DNA from: Patescibacteria group bacterium | Lineage (GTDB): Bacteria > Patescibacteriota > CPR2 > UBA1875 | Assembly: GCA_028694925.1 (NCBI GenBank) | Contig: JAQVJW010000006.1 | Coordinates: forward strand, 1 to 40,324 | Length of the DNA stretch: 40,324 nucleotides | Reading direction: 5' to 3' | Shown here: one piece after another, positions 7,273-15,983 of the stretch | How positions within the stretch are numbered: position 1 is the stretch's first letter | Layout: each line of letters begins with the position of its first letter | Notes under the pieces: model-generated | The model's input: the letters and a program-made list of their open reading frames with translations, nothing else | Databases searched by the model: none | Told to the model about the DNA's origin: nothing | Translations under genes and position numbers: made by a program

Positions 7273-7748
7273 TTATCTTAGGCATTGACCCTGGTACCGC
7301 TACAACTGGCTATGGCCTTGTTGAGAAAAAGGGCCAAAATATTAAGGTCCTTGATTATGGCTGTATCTTAACCCCTGCAAAAGTCCCACTGCCAGAAAGG
7401 CTTGAGATGATTGAGAAAGAACTTGCGGGGATTATAGAAGAAGGGAAGCCGGACCAAGTTGCGGTTGAGGAGCTATTTTTTGCGGCAAATACGAAAACCG
7501 CGATTGCGGTAGGTCATGCTCGGGGGGTGATGCTCCTTTCGGCCCGCAAGGCCGGCCTTTCGGTTTTTGAATATACCCCTCTTGAGGTTAAGATGGCTCT
7601 AACTGGTTATGGCCGGGCTGATAAGCGCCAGATGCAACAGATGGTTAAAACACTTTTGTCACTTACGGAGATTCCAAAGCCAGATGATGCGGCTGATGCA
7701 CTTGCGATTGCGATCTGTCATGCAAATACCTATAACGATAGAGTATAG
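7269..7748 (+). CDS. ruvC: Holliday junction endonuclease RuvC
   Basis: 159 aa, RNase H-like fold. Catalytic acids are in place: Asp7 in ILGIDPGTATTGYG, Glu67 in VAVEELFF, and Asp140 and Asp143 in KPDDAADALAIAICH. AVGHARGVML and EYTPLEVKMALTGYGRADKRQM are the usual DNA-contact regions. RuvC makes symmetric cuts in four-way junctions bound by RuvAB. Its ATG overlaps the stop of the upstream membrane-protein gene. ruvA follows after 45 nt but from its own promoter. Confidence 0.98.
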   Translation: MIILGIDPGTATTGYGLVEKKGQNIKVLDYGCILTPAKVPLPERLEMIEKELAGIIEEGKPDQVAVEELFFAANTKTAIAVGHARGVMLLSARKAGLSVFEYTPLEVKMALTGYGRADKRQMQQMVKTLLSLTEIPKPDDAADALAIAICHANTYNDRV

Positions 7749-7778
7749 TTGTATACTTAAATTTTATTTAACCTGCGC

Positions 7779-7784
7779 TATAAT
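7779..7784 (+). promoter_or_regulatory. -10 box of ruvA
   Basis: TATAAT at 7779-7784, with 9 nt (AAGGTTACA) to the ATG at 7794. Predicted +1 near 7791, so the AAGG would be upstream of the transcript and the mRNA nearly leaderless. Confidence 0.65.
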
Positions 7785-7793
7785 AAGGTTACA

Positions 7794-8375
7794 ATGATTG
7801 GATATTTAAATGGCGAGGTTAAATCTAAGTCTGAAACAGGTATCATCCTACTTACCGGAGGGGTTGGCTATGATGTTTTCTTACCAACTTCGCTAAATGC
7901 TAGCCTTACGGAGTCCGAGGAAACTGAGCTTTTTATCTATACTCACGTAAGAGAAGATGCCTTCTCTCTTTTTGGTTTTGCTACTCGCGATGATCTTGAA
8001 TTCTTTAAACTCTTACTTTCAGTCTCGGGGATTGGGCCTAAGGTGGCTCTTGCAATAATCTCTTCATCTCCAACCGAAAAGTTAATGGAGTCTATCTCAA
8101 GGGGAGACCCGACCCTCCTCTCGACCGTCTCAGGCGTTGGTAAGAAGACAGCCGAAAAGGCCGTAGTTGAGCTCAAGGGAAAGCTTGGTTACATTGGATC
8201 TTCAGGAACAATTTTTGCGGGTACAGATACCGAGGAAATTTATGAGGCTCTTTTAGGTCTTGGCTTTAAGAAAGAAGAGGTCGCAGATTGTATGAAGAAG
8301 CTCCCTGATGATATTACAGAGACTGATGATAAGATTAAGGAGTTAATTAAAATGTTAGGGCGGAACACGAGATGA
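7794..8375 (+). CDS. ruvA: Holliday junction helicase subunit RuvA
   Basis: 193 aa. Domain I is the OB fold at the N-terminus ([14 protein letters not shown]... and [10 protein letters not shown]). Domain II has two helix-hairpin-helix motifs ([15 protein letters not shown] and [16 protein letters not shown]). Domain III is the C-terminal three-helix RuvB-binding part ([17 protein letters not shown]). RuvA binds the junction as a tetramer and loads RuvB. Its TGA overlaps the ruvB ATG (ATGA at 8372), so the two subunits are translationally coupled. Confidence 0.98.
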   Translation: MIGYLNGEVKSKSETGIILLTGGVGYDVFLPTSLNASLTESEETELFIYTHVREDAFSLFGFATRDDLEFFKLLLSVSGIGPKVALAIISSSPTEKLMESISRGDPTLLSTVSGVGKKTAEKAVVELKGKLGYIGSSGTIFAGTDTEEIYEALLGLGFKKEEVADCMKKLPDDITETDDKIKELIKMLGRNTR

Positions 8376-9403
8376 GTAATTTTGAAGAGACACATATAAT
8401 GGATGCCGAGGAGTTTCGGGGTGAAGAAGAGCTTGACGAGACTCTGCGTCCTAAGAAATTCTCCGAATACATTGGCCAAAAGAACATTAAAGAAAACCTC
8501 GAGATCGCTATATCGGCTGCACGTAAAAGAAAAGAGCCAATTGACCATGTTCTTCTTTATGGCCCTCCCGGTCTTGGAAAAACTACTCTTGCTCATGTTA
8601 TAGCGCGGGAAGTAGGTGCCAATATCCGAGTTACTTCAGGTCCAGCGATAGAGAGAGCTGGTGACCTGGCCTCTCTCCTTACAAATCTCGAAGAAGGTGA
8701 TATCTTGTTTATCGATGAGATACATCGACTTAACAAGGTGGTGGAGGAGGTGCTCTATCCAGCGATGGAAGATTTTATCCTTGATATTGTTATCGGAAAA
8801 GGGCCCTCGGCTCGTTCGGTTAGGCTTGATATGCCCAAATTCACCTTGGTTGGAGCAACGACAAGGACAGGCCTTATCTCATCACCCTTGCGCGATAGAT
8901 TTGGTCTTGTGCATCGCCTCGATTTCTATAGTGACACCGATATTGATAAAATTATCAAACGTTCAGCCAAAATCTTAAAGATCGAGATTAATAAAGATGG
9001 GGCGAAAGAGATTGCCAAGCGTGCCCGAAAAACCCCAAGGATCGCAAACCGTCTCCTAAAGAGGGTTCGTGATTACGCCGAAGTTAAAGGAGAGGGGAAA
9101 ATCAATAAAGAAATCGCCGATAAAGCGCTTGATTCACTTCGAGTTGATAATATTGGTCTTGATGAGACTGATCGGAATCTTCTCGTGACGATTATAGAGA
9201 AGTTTAACGGTGGGCCAGTTGGTCTTTCGACGCTTGCAGCCGCTACTGCCGAAGAAAGAGATACAATAGAAGACGTATATGAGCCGTATTTAATCCAGAT
9301 TGGTTTTCTTGAAAGAACGCCGAAGGGACGCAAGGCCACAAAGCTTGCTTATCATCACCTAAAAAAAGTGACCTGTGATGAAGATCAAGAAAAACTTCTT
9401 TAA
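8372..9403 (+). CDS. ruvB: Holliday junction helicase motor RuvB
   Basis: 343 aa AAA+ ATPase. Walker A GPPGLGKT (residues 64-71), Walker [11 protein letters not shown] (111-120), sensor GATTRTG, arginine-finger region SSPLRDRFG, and the winged-helix C-terminus with [30 protein letters not shown]-type sequence and TPKGRKAT. It drives branch migration with RuvA. Full length. The last 26 nt overlap the start of the next gene in another frame. Confidence 0.98.
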   Translation: MSNFEETHIMDAEEFRGEEELDETLRPKKFSEYIGQKNIKENLEIAISAARKRKEPIDHVLLYGPPGLGKTTLAHVIAREVGANIRVTSGPAIERAGDLASLLTNLEEGDILFIDEIHRLNKVVEEVLYPAMEDFILDIVIGKGPSARSVRLDMPKFTLVGATTRTGLISSPLRDRFGLVHRLDFYSDTDIDKIIKRSAKILKIEINKDGAKEIAKRARKTPRIANRLLKRVRDYAEVKGEGKINKEIADKALDSLRVDNIGLDETDRNLLVTIIEKFNGGPVGLSTLAAATAEERDTIEDVYEPYLIQIGFLERTPKGRKATKLAYHHLKKVTCDEDQEKLL

Positions 9404-9860
9404 GCTATTTAGTAGCAGGTCTTTCTTAAGCCCGCTTAGTTGGTCTATCCGTAACAGATATTGGCTCGGGATCTTTTTTGGACTTATCGTTGTCTTAAAT
9501 CCTTTCCTGCCGATTATACTTGTCTTTTACTTACTATCAAGTATAGGGGAGATTCCCGTGGCAACAATTCAAGAAATAACCTTTTCGGCTCGGGTGTGGC
9601 CTCTTGTCTTTCTCCTTGGGATGGGGCTTTTTCGCCTATTGACCTATAAGGAGACCAAAGGGGAGGACCAGATAACTAAAAAGGCTAGTTTGTTTATCTC
9701 TCGTGGTTGGTTCGTTCTAAAAGTTATCCTAGTTGTTTTCTCTATACCAGCTTTTGGTAGAGCTCTAAACTACATTAACATTGAGGCCAGTAGAGCTATA
9801 AGTCAGGAGAGCGGCATTATTACGGTATCTGGGCTCCTAAAGTACCTTTTTGGGTTATAA
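9378..9860 (+). CDS. Membrane protein overlapping the ruvB end
   Basis: 160 aa from the ATG at 9378 (a GTG lies one codon upstream). Hydrophobic segments at about residues 27-56, 70-88, 107-125 and 145-160; a basic N-terminal tail ([15 protein letters not shown]) suggests the N-terminus is inside. It overlaps ruvB by 26 nt, so translation is probably coupled. No family recognised. A tight overlap with ruvB does not by itself indicate a role in recombination. Confidence 0.7.
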   Translation: MKIKKNFFKLFSSRSFLSPLSWSIRNRYWLGIFFGLIVVLNPFLPIILVFYLLSSIGEIPVATIQEITFSARVWPLVFLLGMGLFRLLTYKETKGEDQITKKASLFISRGWFVLKVILVVFSIPAFGRALNYINIEASRAISQESGIITVSGLLKYLFGL

Positions 9861-9909
9861 GGATGGGCTTTGTAACGACAAACTAATTATCTTTTGTTAG
9901 AATGTATCT

Positions 9910-10119
9910 ATGGCAAGAATGATAATCTTATTTGTACTTGGGATATTGATGGTTATTTGGTTATTTGGCTTTGGGGTTTATGCTTATCATGTATTTTCTT
10001 TTGGGATGCCGGGTGATGCTACTAAAAAATCTTTCTATATCCTCTTATCCCTTTCATTGCTCTCTATCTTGGCCGTTACTTATGTTCTTTCAGGTGTAAA
10101 TTGGGGGGCACTCGGATAA
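9910..10119 (+). CDS. Small two-helix membrane protein
   Basis: 69 aa with two transmembrane segments (about 5-28 and 41-63) and a short loop FGMPGDATKKS. The ATG at 9910 is 6 nt after an extended -10 box (TGT-TAGAAT, 9898-9903), so the mRNA should be leaderless. Its TAA shares a base with the ATG of the PH-domain gene (TAATG at 10117-10121). The tight coupling suggests the two proteins work together in the membrane. Function unknown. Confidence 0.7.
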   Translation: MARMIILFVLGILMVIWLFGFGVYAYHVFSFGMPGDATKKSFYILLSLSLLSILAVTYVLSGVNWGALG

Positions 10120-10697
10120 TGAAGCACGCCAAAGAAATGAAATACTTTGAATCTCAGGACAAAGATGAAAATGTCATTCTAGTAGTTCGAAAGCACAAGC
10201 TTGTCCTTTCGATGTCCTTTCTTGTAGCCGCTATCATTATCTTGTTCTCTCTTGGGCTATATATTGCCGCTGCATCTCAAAATATTTTGGAGAATAACAC
10301 CTTAAGAGCAGCTATAATCACAATTATTTCAGTAATTTATCTTTTCTCCCTTCTTTATTCTTTTATGATTTGGCTTATAAAGTATCTTGATATCCTTATT
10401 CTCACCAACAAACATCTTGTTATCGTAAGACAAGACGGGCTCTTTAAGCGAGGCACCTCTATACTTGATCTCTCAACCATTCAGGACGTTTGCACGAGGC
10501 AAAGTGGTGTTCTCCAAACTGTTTTAAATTTCGGGAAAATTGATATTCAAACAGCCGGCGAAACCCCCAACTTTACCTATAGTGGAGTAGGAAGCCCTGC
10601 GTCAATTCAGGATGCTGTTATGGACGCCAAAGAACTTTATGTTAAAAAAGACACTAATATCTCAAGTGCTGTAGTGACGGACTCAAACAAGAACTAA
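10119..10697 (+). CDS. Membrane protein with bacterial PH (bPH2) domain
   Basis: 192 aa from the ATG at 10119; the in-frame TTG at 10101 lies inside the upstream gene and is less likely. Two transmembrane helices (about 27-51 and 62-86 counted from this ATG) are followed by a YdbT/bPH2 domain (LTNKHLVIVRQDGLFKRGTS, DLSTIQDVCTRQSG, LNFGKIDIQTAG). Such proteins pair membrane anchoring with a PH-like beta barrel; ligands are unknown. The stop overlaps the stop of the convergent pilus operon by 3 nt, so this gene and the small membrane protein before it form a two-gene unit. Confidence 0.85.
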   Translation: MKHAKEMKYFESQDKDENVILVVRKHKLVLSMSFLVAAIIILFSLGLYIAAASQNILENNTLRAAIITIISVIYLFSLLYSFMIWLIKYLDILILTNKHLVIVRQDGLFKRGTSILDLSTIQDVCTRQSGVLQTVLNFGKIDIQTAGETPNFTYSGVGSPASIQDAVMDAKELYVKKDTNISSAVVTDSNKN

Positions 10698-10984
10698 AAG
10701 GGGATAAAGGGGTTCTTGCCTGAAGGAGTAATCTCGTTTTTATCAGGGTTTTGGCGACTCTTTACGTTTTCTAGTGTGCTTTCGCTGAAGGTAACATTAA
10801 CTTCTGAAATATCTTCGTCGATTAAGGTCTTAAGGTCACTTGGGATACCACTAAAGAAGAGGTATACGCAGCCACCAGCGAAAATAATAATGCTCACTAC
10901 GATTGTCAAAAAGAGTCCTCTTTGCCAATTGGCCCCCCGGTTTAGCTTTTCTAATTCCTTGATGTTTATATTTATCTTTTTCAT
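10694..10984 (-). CDS. Single-pass protein at the pilP position
   Basis: 96 aa, last gene of the pilus operon; its ATG overlaps the pilO stop (ATGA). A cytoplasmic N-terminus (MKKININIKELEKLNRG) precedes one transmembrane helix (about 24-45) and a ~50-residue extracytoplasmic tail ending GKNPFIPF. That ending recalls the GR-x-DPF-x-P motif of PilP-type proteins, which bind PilO. PilP proper is a longer lipoprotein, so this may be a reduced equivalent (inference). Confidence 0.7.
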   Translation of the reverse strand: MKKININIKELEKLNRGANWQRGLFLTIVVSIIIFAGGCVYLFFSGIPSDLKTLIDEDISEVNVTFSESTLENVKSRQNPDKNEITPSGKNPFIPF

Positions 10985-11565
10985 TTCTTTAGATATGCCA
11001 CCAAGCTAATTTCTGCTTGGACATTGTCGGCAATCCCTTCCTCGACGACCTGGCCGATCTCGATTGATTCGATATTTAAAAGTCGCTGATAATTTTCAAC
11101 TCTTTGGACAAAACTAAGGAAGTTTGAATAGGAGCCCTCGACTGTAACCTCAAGAGGTAATTCGTAGGCAAGCTTCCCCTTAGTTGTCTGAAGGAGAGAC
11201 AGGTCACTTTGACTTTTTGCACTACTTTTAGTTGGGTCTATTTCAACCTGAACACCCGAGAATTTAAGCTTGCTCTCAGACGCGATTGTATTAAGGTCTG
11301 ATAGTAATTTTGAAGTCTCTTTGTCCTCTGGTAAGGTTTCATATATTATATTCTCATCTTCTTTAACTTCGTTATAGCGGCTATCAAGGTTCTCTAAAAT
11401 ATCTTGCTTTTCAGTCAGTTTTTCACTGTAGTACTTTTTCTCCGCTAGGGTTGCTTTCTCCGAGAGGAGATAGGTAAAGGCCAAGGCTTCAGCAGCAAAG
11501 ATAAAAAGAACCACTGCCCCATAGATAACTGAGATAACGAGATAGAATCGTTTTACTTTACTCAT
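10981..11565 (-). CDS. pilO: Pilus assembly protein PilO
   Basis: 194 aa: short cytoplasmic start (MSKVKRFY), one transmembrane helix (about 8-33), a coiled coil (KATLAEKKYYSEKLTEKQDILEN), then a ferredoxin-like periplasmic domain with YELPLEVTVEGSYSNFLSFV, a PilO hallmark, and LLNIESIEIG. PilO pairs with PilN in the inner-membrane alignment complex. It overlaps pilN by 8 nt and has its own GGAG ribosome site. Confidence 0.92.
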   Translation of the reverse strand: MSKVKRFYLVISVIYGAVVLFIFAAEALAFTYLLSEKATLAEKKYYSEKLTEKQDILENLDSRYNEVKEDENIIYETLPEDKETSKLLSDLNTIASESKLKFSGVQVEIDPTKSSAKSQSDLSLLQTTKGKLAYELPLEVTVEGSYSNFLSFVQRVENYQRLLNIESIEIGQVVEEGIADNVQAEISLVAYLKK

Positions 11566-12124
11566 CTAGAGCTCCTTTCGTGAGTGAAAAGGTGATGACA
11601 AAGTTTTCGACCTCTTTAGCTGTTTTTGAGTCTAGTACCAGATTCGAACTTTCAATATCAACATATTCAAACTTTTCTGAGTCTTCGAGTGAATCTCGAA
11701 GGGCAGCAACGACTGATTTTGAACTGGCGATGCCGGAGAATGAGTTTCTGGTCTTTGGGTCGGAATCAATCTTAATGCTTGAAAGATAAGCGCCACTTGG
11801 CATTACCTCTTGAATCCCGGCCACAACCGGCGACCAGGTATTAGAGCTCGCGTCTATCTCCTCAATACTTACAAGTCTGTCAGATAAGTTTTTAGCATCC
11901 TTTTCTAGATTGCCGTATTTTACGATACTTAATTCTTTTTGTTCGATATCAGACAGATAGCTCGAAAGCTTCGAGTTAATATAGAGATGAAGGGCAATAG
12001 TTGAGGCAATGATGATGATGAGTATAAAAATCGCTCGCAGAAGGTAGGAGAGAACCTTCTTGTTTCTCTTTGATTGCTCGATATCGGCCTTAATTTCGGC
12101 TGGGAGGAGGTTAATTCTATTCAT
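11558..12124 (-). CDS. pilN: Pilus assembly protein PilN
   Basis: 188 aa from the ATG at 12124, which follows AGGGGGTTTG; the TTG one codon upstream is less likely. It opens with NRINLLPAEIK, the conserved PilN motif that docks into PilM. One transmembrane helix (about 27-48) is followed by a coiled coil and a ferredoxin-like domain (MPSGAYLSSIKID, FSGIASSKSVVAALRDSLE). It overlaps pilM by 8 nt and pilO by 8 nt. Confidence 0.92.
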   Translation of the reverse strand: MNRINLLPAEIKADIEQSKRNKKVLSYLLRAIFILIIIIASTIALHLYINSKLSSYLSDIEQKELSIVKYGNLEKDAKNLSDRLVSIEEIDASSNTWSPVVAGIQEVMPSGAYLSSIKIDSDPKTRNSFSGIASSKSVVAALRDSLEDSEKFEYVDIESSNLVLDSKTAKEVENFVITFSLTKGALDE

Positions 12125-13151
12125 CAAACCCCCTTAAACAAAGGCCAATAGCTGCAGAATATTGGGGTGCTTCTGACTTAGGGACTGGCTTTAGGGGGTA
12201 GATGGAGATATTGGTCCAAGGGTTCCCAACCCTTGTTAGAATATTTGTTTTTCCCTCCATGTAACTTGTTAGGCCATTCATCGCTCCAAGACCACCGCAA
12301 AGGAGTATCTCCTTAATCGATTTCTCCTTATGCCTATCCTTGTAATATTTGACCATCCTTTCGATTTCCGTATTTATCTTATCGAAGTTTTCCATAATTA
12401 TTTTCGAGGCCTTTGAATTTTCAGTGATTCCTTTTTTCACAAAAGCGTCTGCTTCTTTTTGAGTTACGTTAAGAGCAGCCTTTAATTCTTCTTTGATGGT
12501 AACGGCTCCAACTGGGTGGCTCCCTGTGATCTGAAGACCTTTATCATAAATGGCGATATTGGTGGTACTTCCACCGATATCAAGAATAATGACGGGGTCA
12601 TTTTTCTTTTCCTTTGGAATTAGGGCTCTTGCAATAGCGGCAAGCGATACTTCAAGTGCGAGAGGGTCAAGCTTCATTTCAGAGAAAAGCTGGACATAGG
12701 TGTTTACGATACTTCTTGGGGCGGCGGCCAAGAATATTAATGATTTTTCCTTACCCTCTTCAATTATCTCCCAGTCGGTATAGAGGTCGGTTGAGGGGAT
12801 CGGAATAGATTGATCTACCTCATAGCTAACTGCCTCTTCGATATCTTTCTTTGAAAGAGAGGGAAGCTCAATAATTCTTGTAAATAGCTTTGACTCAGGC
12901 AGGGAGGCGACGATTGCTTTTGCGTTAATCTTGCCCCAAGGCGGGTCGACGATTGCTTTGCCGATTATCTCGGCAAGTTTCTCGGGTTCTGAGATAACTC
13001 CTTCAACAATAATATTTTCGGGGACATTAATGGTGCCATAACCAACAAGCTTGGTAAGCTTTCCTTGATTCTTGAGCTGAACATATTTAATTAGCTTGGT
13101 CCCAATATCAAGGCCAAGAACATCTTTCTTTTTGTAAGTTAAGTCGCTCAT
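12117..13151 (-). CDS. pilM: Type IV pilus ATP-binding protein PilM
   Basis: 344 aa actin-like protein of the FtsA/PilM group. The phosphate-1 motif VLGLDIGTKLIKYVQL is near the N-terminus, ILDIGGSTTNIAIY (phosphate-2) mid-protein, and LLCGGLGAMNGL (adenosine motif) near the end. A SHS2-like insert carries FTRIIELPSLSKKDIEEAVSYEVDQSIP. PilM is cytoplasmic and recruits PilN to connect the motor to PilO/P. The ribosome site is GGAGGGTT just before the ATG. A 55-nt gap separates it from the preceding gene and has TATACT/TATTAT boxes that could re-initiate transcription. Confidence 0.95.
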   Translation of the reverse strand: MSDLTYKKKDVLGLDIGTKLIKYVQLKNQGKLTKLVGYGTINVPENIIVEGVISEPEKLAEIIGKAIVDPPWGKINAKAIVASLPESKLFTRIIELPSLSKKDIEEAVSYEVDQSIPIPSTDLYTDWEIIEEGKEKSLIFLAAAPRSIVNTYVQLFSEMKLDPLALEVSLAAIARALIPKEKKNDPVIILDIGGSTTNIAIYDKGLQITGSHPVGAVTIKEELKAALNVTQKEADAFVKKGITENSKASKIIMENFDKINTEIERMVKYYKDRHKEKSIKEILLCGGLGAMNGLTSYMEGKTNILTRVGNPWTNISIYPLKPVPKSEAPQYSAAIGLCLRGFDE

Positions 13152-13206
13152 AACCCTCCGTAACTAATAATAAGTATAAGGTATTGGGACTAAAGGATAA
13201 AGTGTT

Positions 13207-14514
13207 TCATTCGTAGATGATCTGCCATTCCTTAAGGACCCAGGCACCACCAGGACCGGCCGAAAAGTTGGAGCTCGCCAGGCCAGTATCATATTCAACA
13301 ATTGCACCGTTTCTGAGATTAATTCCCTCAGCTGTTAATGATTTTATCCTGGCATTATTCCAAACGTCAATATGACCATTTGCAGCGTAATAGACAACAG
13401 AAGAAGAGTTATTATATACATTTATCGCCGGGTCAACAGAAGACGTCGAGAGTAACATGATATAGCTCGCATCATCTCCCGAACCAGAGAACTCTACATT
13501 ATTCTGAGTTGTGATTGTTCCGTCGACTATGATCATGCCACTATTGGGGCCGAAGGAAGGATCTAGCTTAATTTCGGCTAGATTTGAAAAGGTAACATTG
13601 CCCGTAACCCACAAAACACCCGTAAGTTCAAGGATGGAGCTATTTGTAATTGTCATATCCCCATCTATTTTGTATGGTCCCATCTCAACAGTTACGCCGT
13701 TAGCTGATTGTGTATAGTTGCCGCTATAGGTACCGCCGGTAGCGGCCCAGGACTTCCAAAGATCTATAGTGGTAGCGTCTATCGGAAGGTCGATAGAGGG
13801 AGGGGTTTCACTCCCTGGGAACTCTGTTCCAAGGACAGTAGTATTATCAATGTTCTGATAAAAGGCATCTCCGTAGATATAACAATAATTGATGTTATCA
13901 ACGTGGGCATCTCCCGCAATTGGACAGGTGCCCCCAAGGGATGCAGGGCAGCCTACCCTAACGTTGTCTATTGAACCCCCAGTAGCAGAAACGTAGACAT
14001 CACCGCGAATATAAGCCCCATTACCACCAGAGATAGAGCCACCAGAGTAGACATTCCCTATAACTTGTGAATTATTAGACATCGAAAGTCCTGATTCACC
14101 AACCTGAATTCCATAATGAAAGGCAAAACCAGCTTCATTATTCTCGGCTGTAAGCTTGGCCCTGACGGTCCTTTTGACTCTGGCGTCTACTTTATTCTCC
14201 GTGACTGGAACATAAGATGTAACATAGACATCCTTAGTTTCACTAGTTCCTGCGACGGCAATATCGATAATACCTGTTTCGAGATTAATATCCGTCTCTC
14301 CCGAATAGCCACTATCGTCATTTAACTCCCAAATTGCTTTTTCGATTCCAGCATCACAAAGAGCTTGGGCCACAAGTAGTTGTGAGGCCCGGGTGCTTTG
14401 AGCAATCGTTAAGATACTATCGGCAAGAAGTGCCAAGCCTAAAGTCGCCACGAAGGCAAGTAAGAGTAAAATACCGATCCAGGCACTACCTTTTTTGTTT
14501 GTCTTTATATTCAT
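13207..14514 (-). CDS. PilX-like minor pilin with large beta-rich domain
   Basis: 435 aa. The N-terminus (KKGSAWIGILLLLAFVATLG) is the PilX_N type: basic residues, a Gly, then a long hydrophobic helix without the FTLIE box. The rest is Asn-, Gly-, Ser- and Thr-rich with short repeated strand units (NNSQVIGNVYSGGSISGG, YIRGDVYVSATGG, KIDGDMTITNSSILELTG, TGNVTFSNLAEIKLD, VDGTITTQNNVEFSGSG), as in right-handed beta-helices or bactofilin-like repeats. Four Cys in the middle (C-x6-C and later YC, with GGTCP) may pair. It is probably displayed at the pilus tip as an adhesin or substrate binder (inference). Its ATG overlaps the stop of the preceding minor pilin. Confidence 0.85.
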   Translation of the reverse strand: MNIKTNKKGSAWIGILLLLAFVATLGLALLADSILTIAQSTRASQLLVAQALCDAGIEKAIWELNDDSGYSGETDINLETGIIDIAVAGTSETKDVYVTSYVPVTENKVDARVKRTVRAKLTAENNEAGFAFHYGIQVGESGLSMSNNSQVIGNVYSGGSISGGNGAYIRGDVYVSATGGSIDNVRVGCPASLGGTCPIAGDAHVDNINYCYIYGDAFYQNIDNTTVLGTEFPGSETPPSIDLPIDATTIDLWKSWAATGGTYSGNYTQSANGVTVEMGPYKIDGDMTITNSSILELTGVLWVTGNVTFSNLAEIKLDPSFGPNSGMIIVDGTITTQNNVEFSGSGDDASYIMLLSTSSVDPAINVYNNSSSVVYYAANGHIDVWNNARIKSLTAEGINLRNGAIVEYDTGLASSNFSAGPGGAWVLKEWQIIYE

Positions 14515-15065
14515 TCTTGGTTCCTCTTAATGGCCGTCTTTGTAGCATTAACTGTAATATCCTTATTATATATATTCTGTGAGAGAGCGATATCACAACT
14601 GACAACATCGGTCTCTACGTCAGGATCGTAATCACAACTAAAGTTAGTAACATTTGAAAGGATGATAATATCGCTCCCACTTACTTCTTGCCGGCTACTT
14701 AAGGGGTCAGCCAAAGTTATCTTATGAAGCTCAGACCCAGAAAGATAATAGATAATATAGTCGGTCCTGAGGTCACTTCCGTTATATAGATATTCTTCAT
14801 CAGAGTCAATTGAAGGAAGTTCTGTGATTAAGGTCTCTGGCCCCCGTGTATAGGTATCATAGTTTTCTGGGATATTGATTGCCTGCTTAATATTCTTCCC
14901 AAGTTCGTCAGAAGCAAAATTGATACTTCTTTGCATTTCGTTCCGGTTTTTTTCGATCTTGAATTCTCGAAGGGAGACGGCATAAATAGCGGACATGGCC
15001 GCTATTATGACTCCAAGGACCACCATCGAGATAATTACTTCTATTAAAGTAAAGCCTCGCTTCAT
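14511..15065 (-). CDS. Minor pilin, PilW/GspJ-like
   Basis: 184 aa with a canonical prepilin start: MKRG then FTLIEVIISMVVLGVIIAA, i.e. a very short leader cut after Gly4, with Glu5 of the mature chain. The ~150-residue globular part has two Cys near the C-terminus (FSCDYD and VVSCDI), possibly a disulfide. Length and position fit PilW/GspJ minor pilins that prime pilus assembly. ATGA overlaps join it to the genes on both sides. A prepilin peptidase is not in the window. Confidence 0.88.
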   Translation of the reverse strand: MKRGFTLIEVIISMVVLGVIIAAMSAIYAVSLREFKIEKNRNEMQRSINFASDELGKNIKQAINIPENYDTYTRGPETLITELPSIDSDEEYLYNGSDLRTDYIIYYLSGSELHKITLADPLSSRQEVSGSDIIILSNVTNFSCDYDPDVETDVVSCDIALSQNIYNKDITVNATKTAIKRNQE

Positions 15066-15454
15066 CTTCCGATCCCTCCTTCAGTAATATAGGTGACGAT
15101 GCGGATATCTCGTTCTCGCTTATAGTTCCAGCTAATCGTAAGGTCAATCTTTTTAATTCCCTCTACTGGAGCCCCGTCAACCTCTTCAGTAACGGTAAGG
15201 GAGCCGTGACCGTCAGCGTCAGCGAGCTCGGGGATATCAAACTCTTCAGATTCAATATCCAAAAAGGGAGTGTTACGATACTCCTCTATTTTGGAATCAG
15301 CTATTTTATAGGCATTTGAAAAGTTCTTGGAACTTACGTTTGCGACCATTACATTAAGAAAAATCGGTAATATTCCCGAGACCATAATAGCCATCACTGC
15401 AAGAACAATAATTACCTCAGCAATTGAAAAGCCTTTTTTATTTTTTACCCTCAC
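15062..15454 (-). CDS. Minor pilin, PilV/GspI-like
   Basis: 130 aa from a GTG at 15454. The prepilin motif is KNKKG then FSIAEVIIVLAVMAIMVSG. The longer frame from 15514 is rejected, because it would be read through the pilin terminator at 15485-15509. The GTG also lies exactly 6 nt after a TATAAT box (minus strand, 15461-15466), matching the leaderless pattern. This gene therefore starts a second transcription unit for the minor pilins and pilMNO. The globular part includes SKIEEYRNTPF, typical of PilV/GspI. Confidence 0.85.
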   Translation of the reverse strand: MRVKNKKGFSIAEVIIVLAVMAIMVSGILPIFLNVMVANVSSKNFSNAYKIADSKIEEYRNTPFLDIESEEFDIPELADADGHGSLTVTEEVDGAPVEGIKKIDLTISWNYKRERDIRIVTYITEGGIGR

Positions 15455-15460
15455 GTAGAT

Positions 15461-15466
15461 ATTATA
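15461..15466 (-). promoter_or_regulatory. Internal -10 box for minor pilin/pilMNO unit
   Basis: On the minus strand TATAAT is followed by ATCTAC and the GTG start of the PilV-like gene (6-nt gap). It lies between the pilin terminator and the minor pilins, uncoupling them from pilBC-pilin transcription. Confidence 0.75.
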
Positions 15467-15484
15467 GTTTAATTTCGGCAAAAC

Positions 15485-15509
15485 AAAAACCCCGGGATGC
15501 GGGGTTTTT
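15485..15509 (-). terminator. Terminator of the major pilin gene
   Basis: AAAAACCCCG (15485-15494), 5-nt loop, CGGGGTTTTT (15500-15509). On the minus strand the stem is followed by TTTTTGTTTT. It lies 22 nt after the pilin stop. Confidence 0.9.
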
Positions 15510-15531
15510 GTCACTCGAGTAAAATAGACGT

Positions 15532-15915
15532 CTATTGGGTACAGGGAACGGAATAAGTTGGGGAATCAGGGTCCTTGTCGTTTTCAAGCGTAACTTCAAC
15601 ACTGAAACAACCAACGGCCGTACCATCTGGATTATAAGCAATAGCAGCTGCATCTTCGGCATCACTAAGTGCATTAGCCGAAAGATAACCACCACCCGTC
15701 ATAGCTGCAACGTCAACTGGATAAGCGCCATTGTCAGCATAATAGGTCTCAGCTGCCTTGGCGATATCGCCAGCAATCTTCTTCCTCTTTACGTCGTTAG
15801 CACGTTCTCGTGAGTTCGTTAGTGCAAGACCAGCTACGATAGCGGCCAAGATTCCGATAATCACGATCACGATGATAAGCTCGATGAGCGTAAAACCTTG
15901 TTTATTTGCCTTCAC
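15532..15915 (-). CDS. Major type IV pilin
   Basis: 127 aa from a GTG at 15915, chosen because a near-perfect ribosome site (AAAGGGGGTG, then 5 nt) precedes it; the TTG at 15933 lacks one. The prepilin motif is KANKQG then FTLIELIIVIVIIGILAAIVA, with Glu5. Next come an amphipathic alpha1-C helix (DVKRKKIAGDIAKAAETYY) and a small globular domain with two Cys (GCFSVEV and SVPCTQ) that can close a C-terminal D-loop. It is followed by its own terminator and is probably the most abundant transcript of the operon. Small size and FTLIELIIVIVIIGILAAI are also compatible with a GspG-like pseudopilin, but the pil context favours a pilin. Confidence 0.92.
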   Translation of the reverse strand: MKANKQGFTLIELIIVIVIIGILAAIVAGLALTNSRERANDVKRKKIAGDIAKAAETYYADNGAYPVDVAAMTGGGYLSANALSDAEDAAAIAYNPDGTAVGCFSVEVTLENDKDPDSPTYSVPCTQ

Positions 15916-15983
15916 TTTTTCACCCCCTTTCAATGTAGGTTAATTTAGCTATATTATTGCTCACTCAATTATTTTGTCAACCA

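Noticed and set aside
15455-15514. N-terminal extension of the PilV-like minor pilin
   Set aside because: It would be read through the pilin terminator and the TATAAT box. Prepilin leaders are short, and the GTG at 15454 fits.
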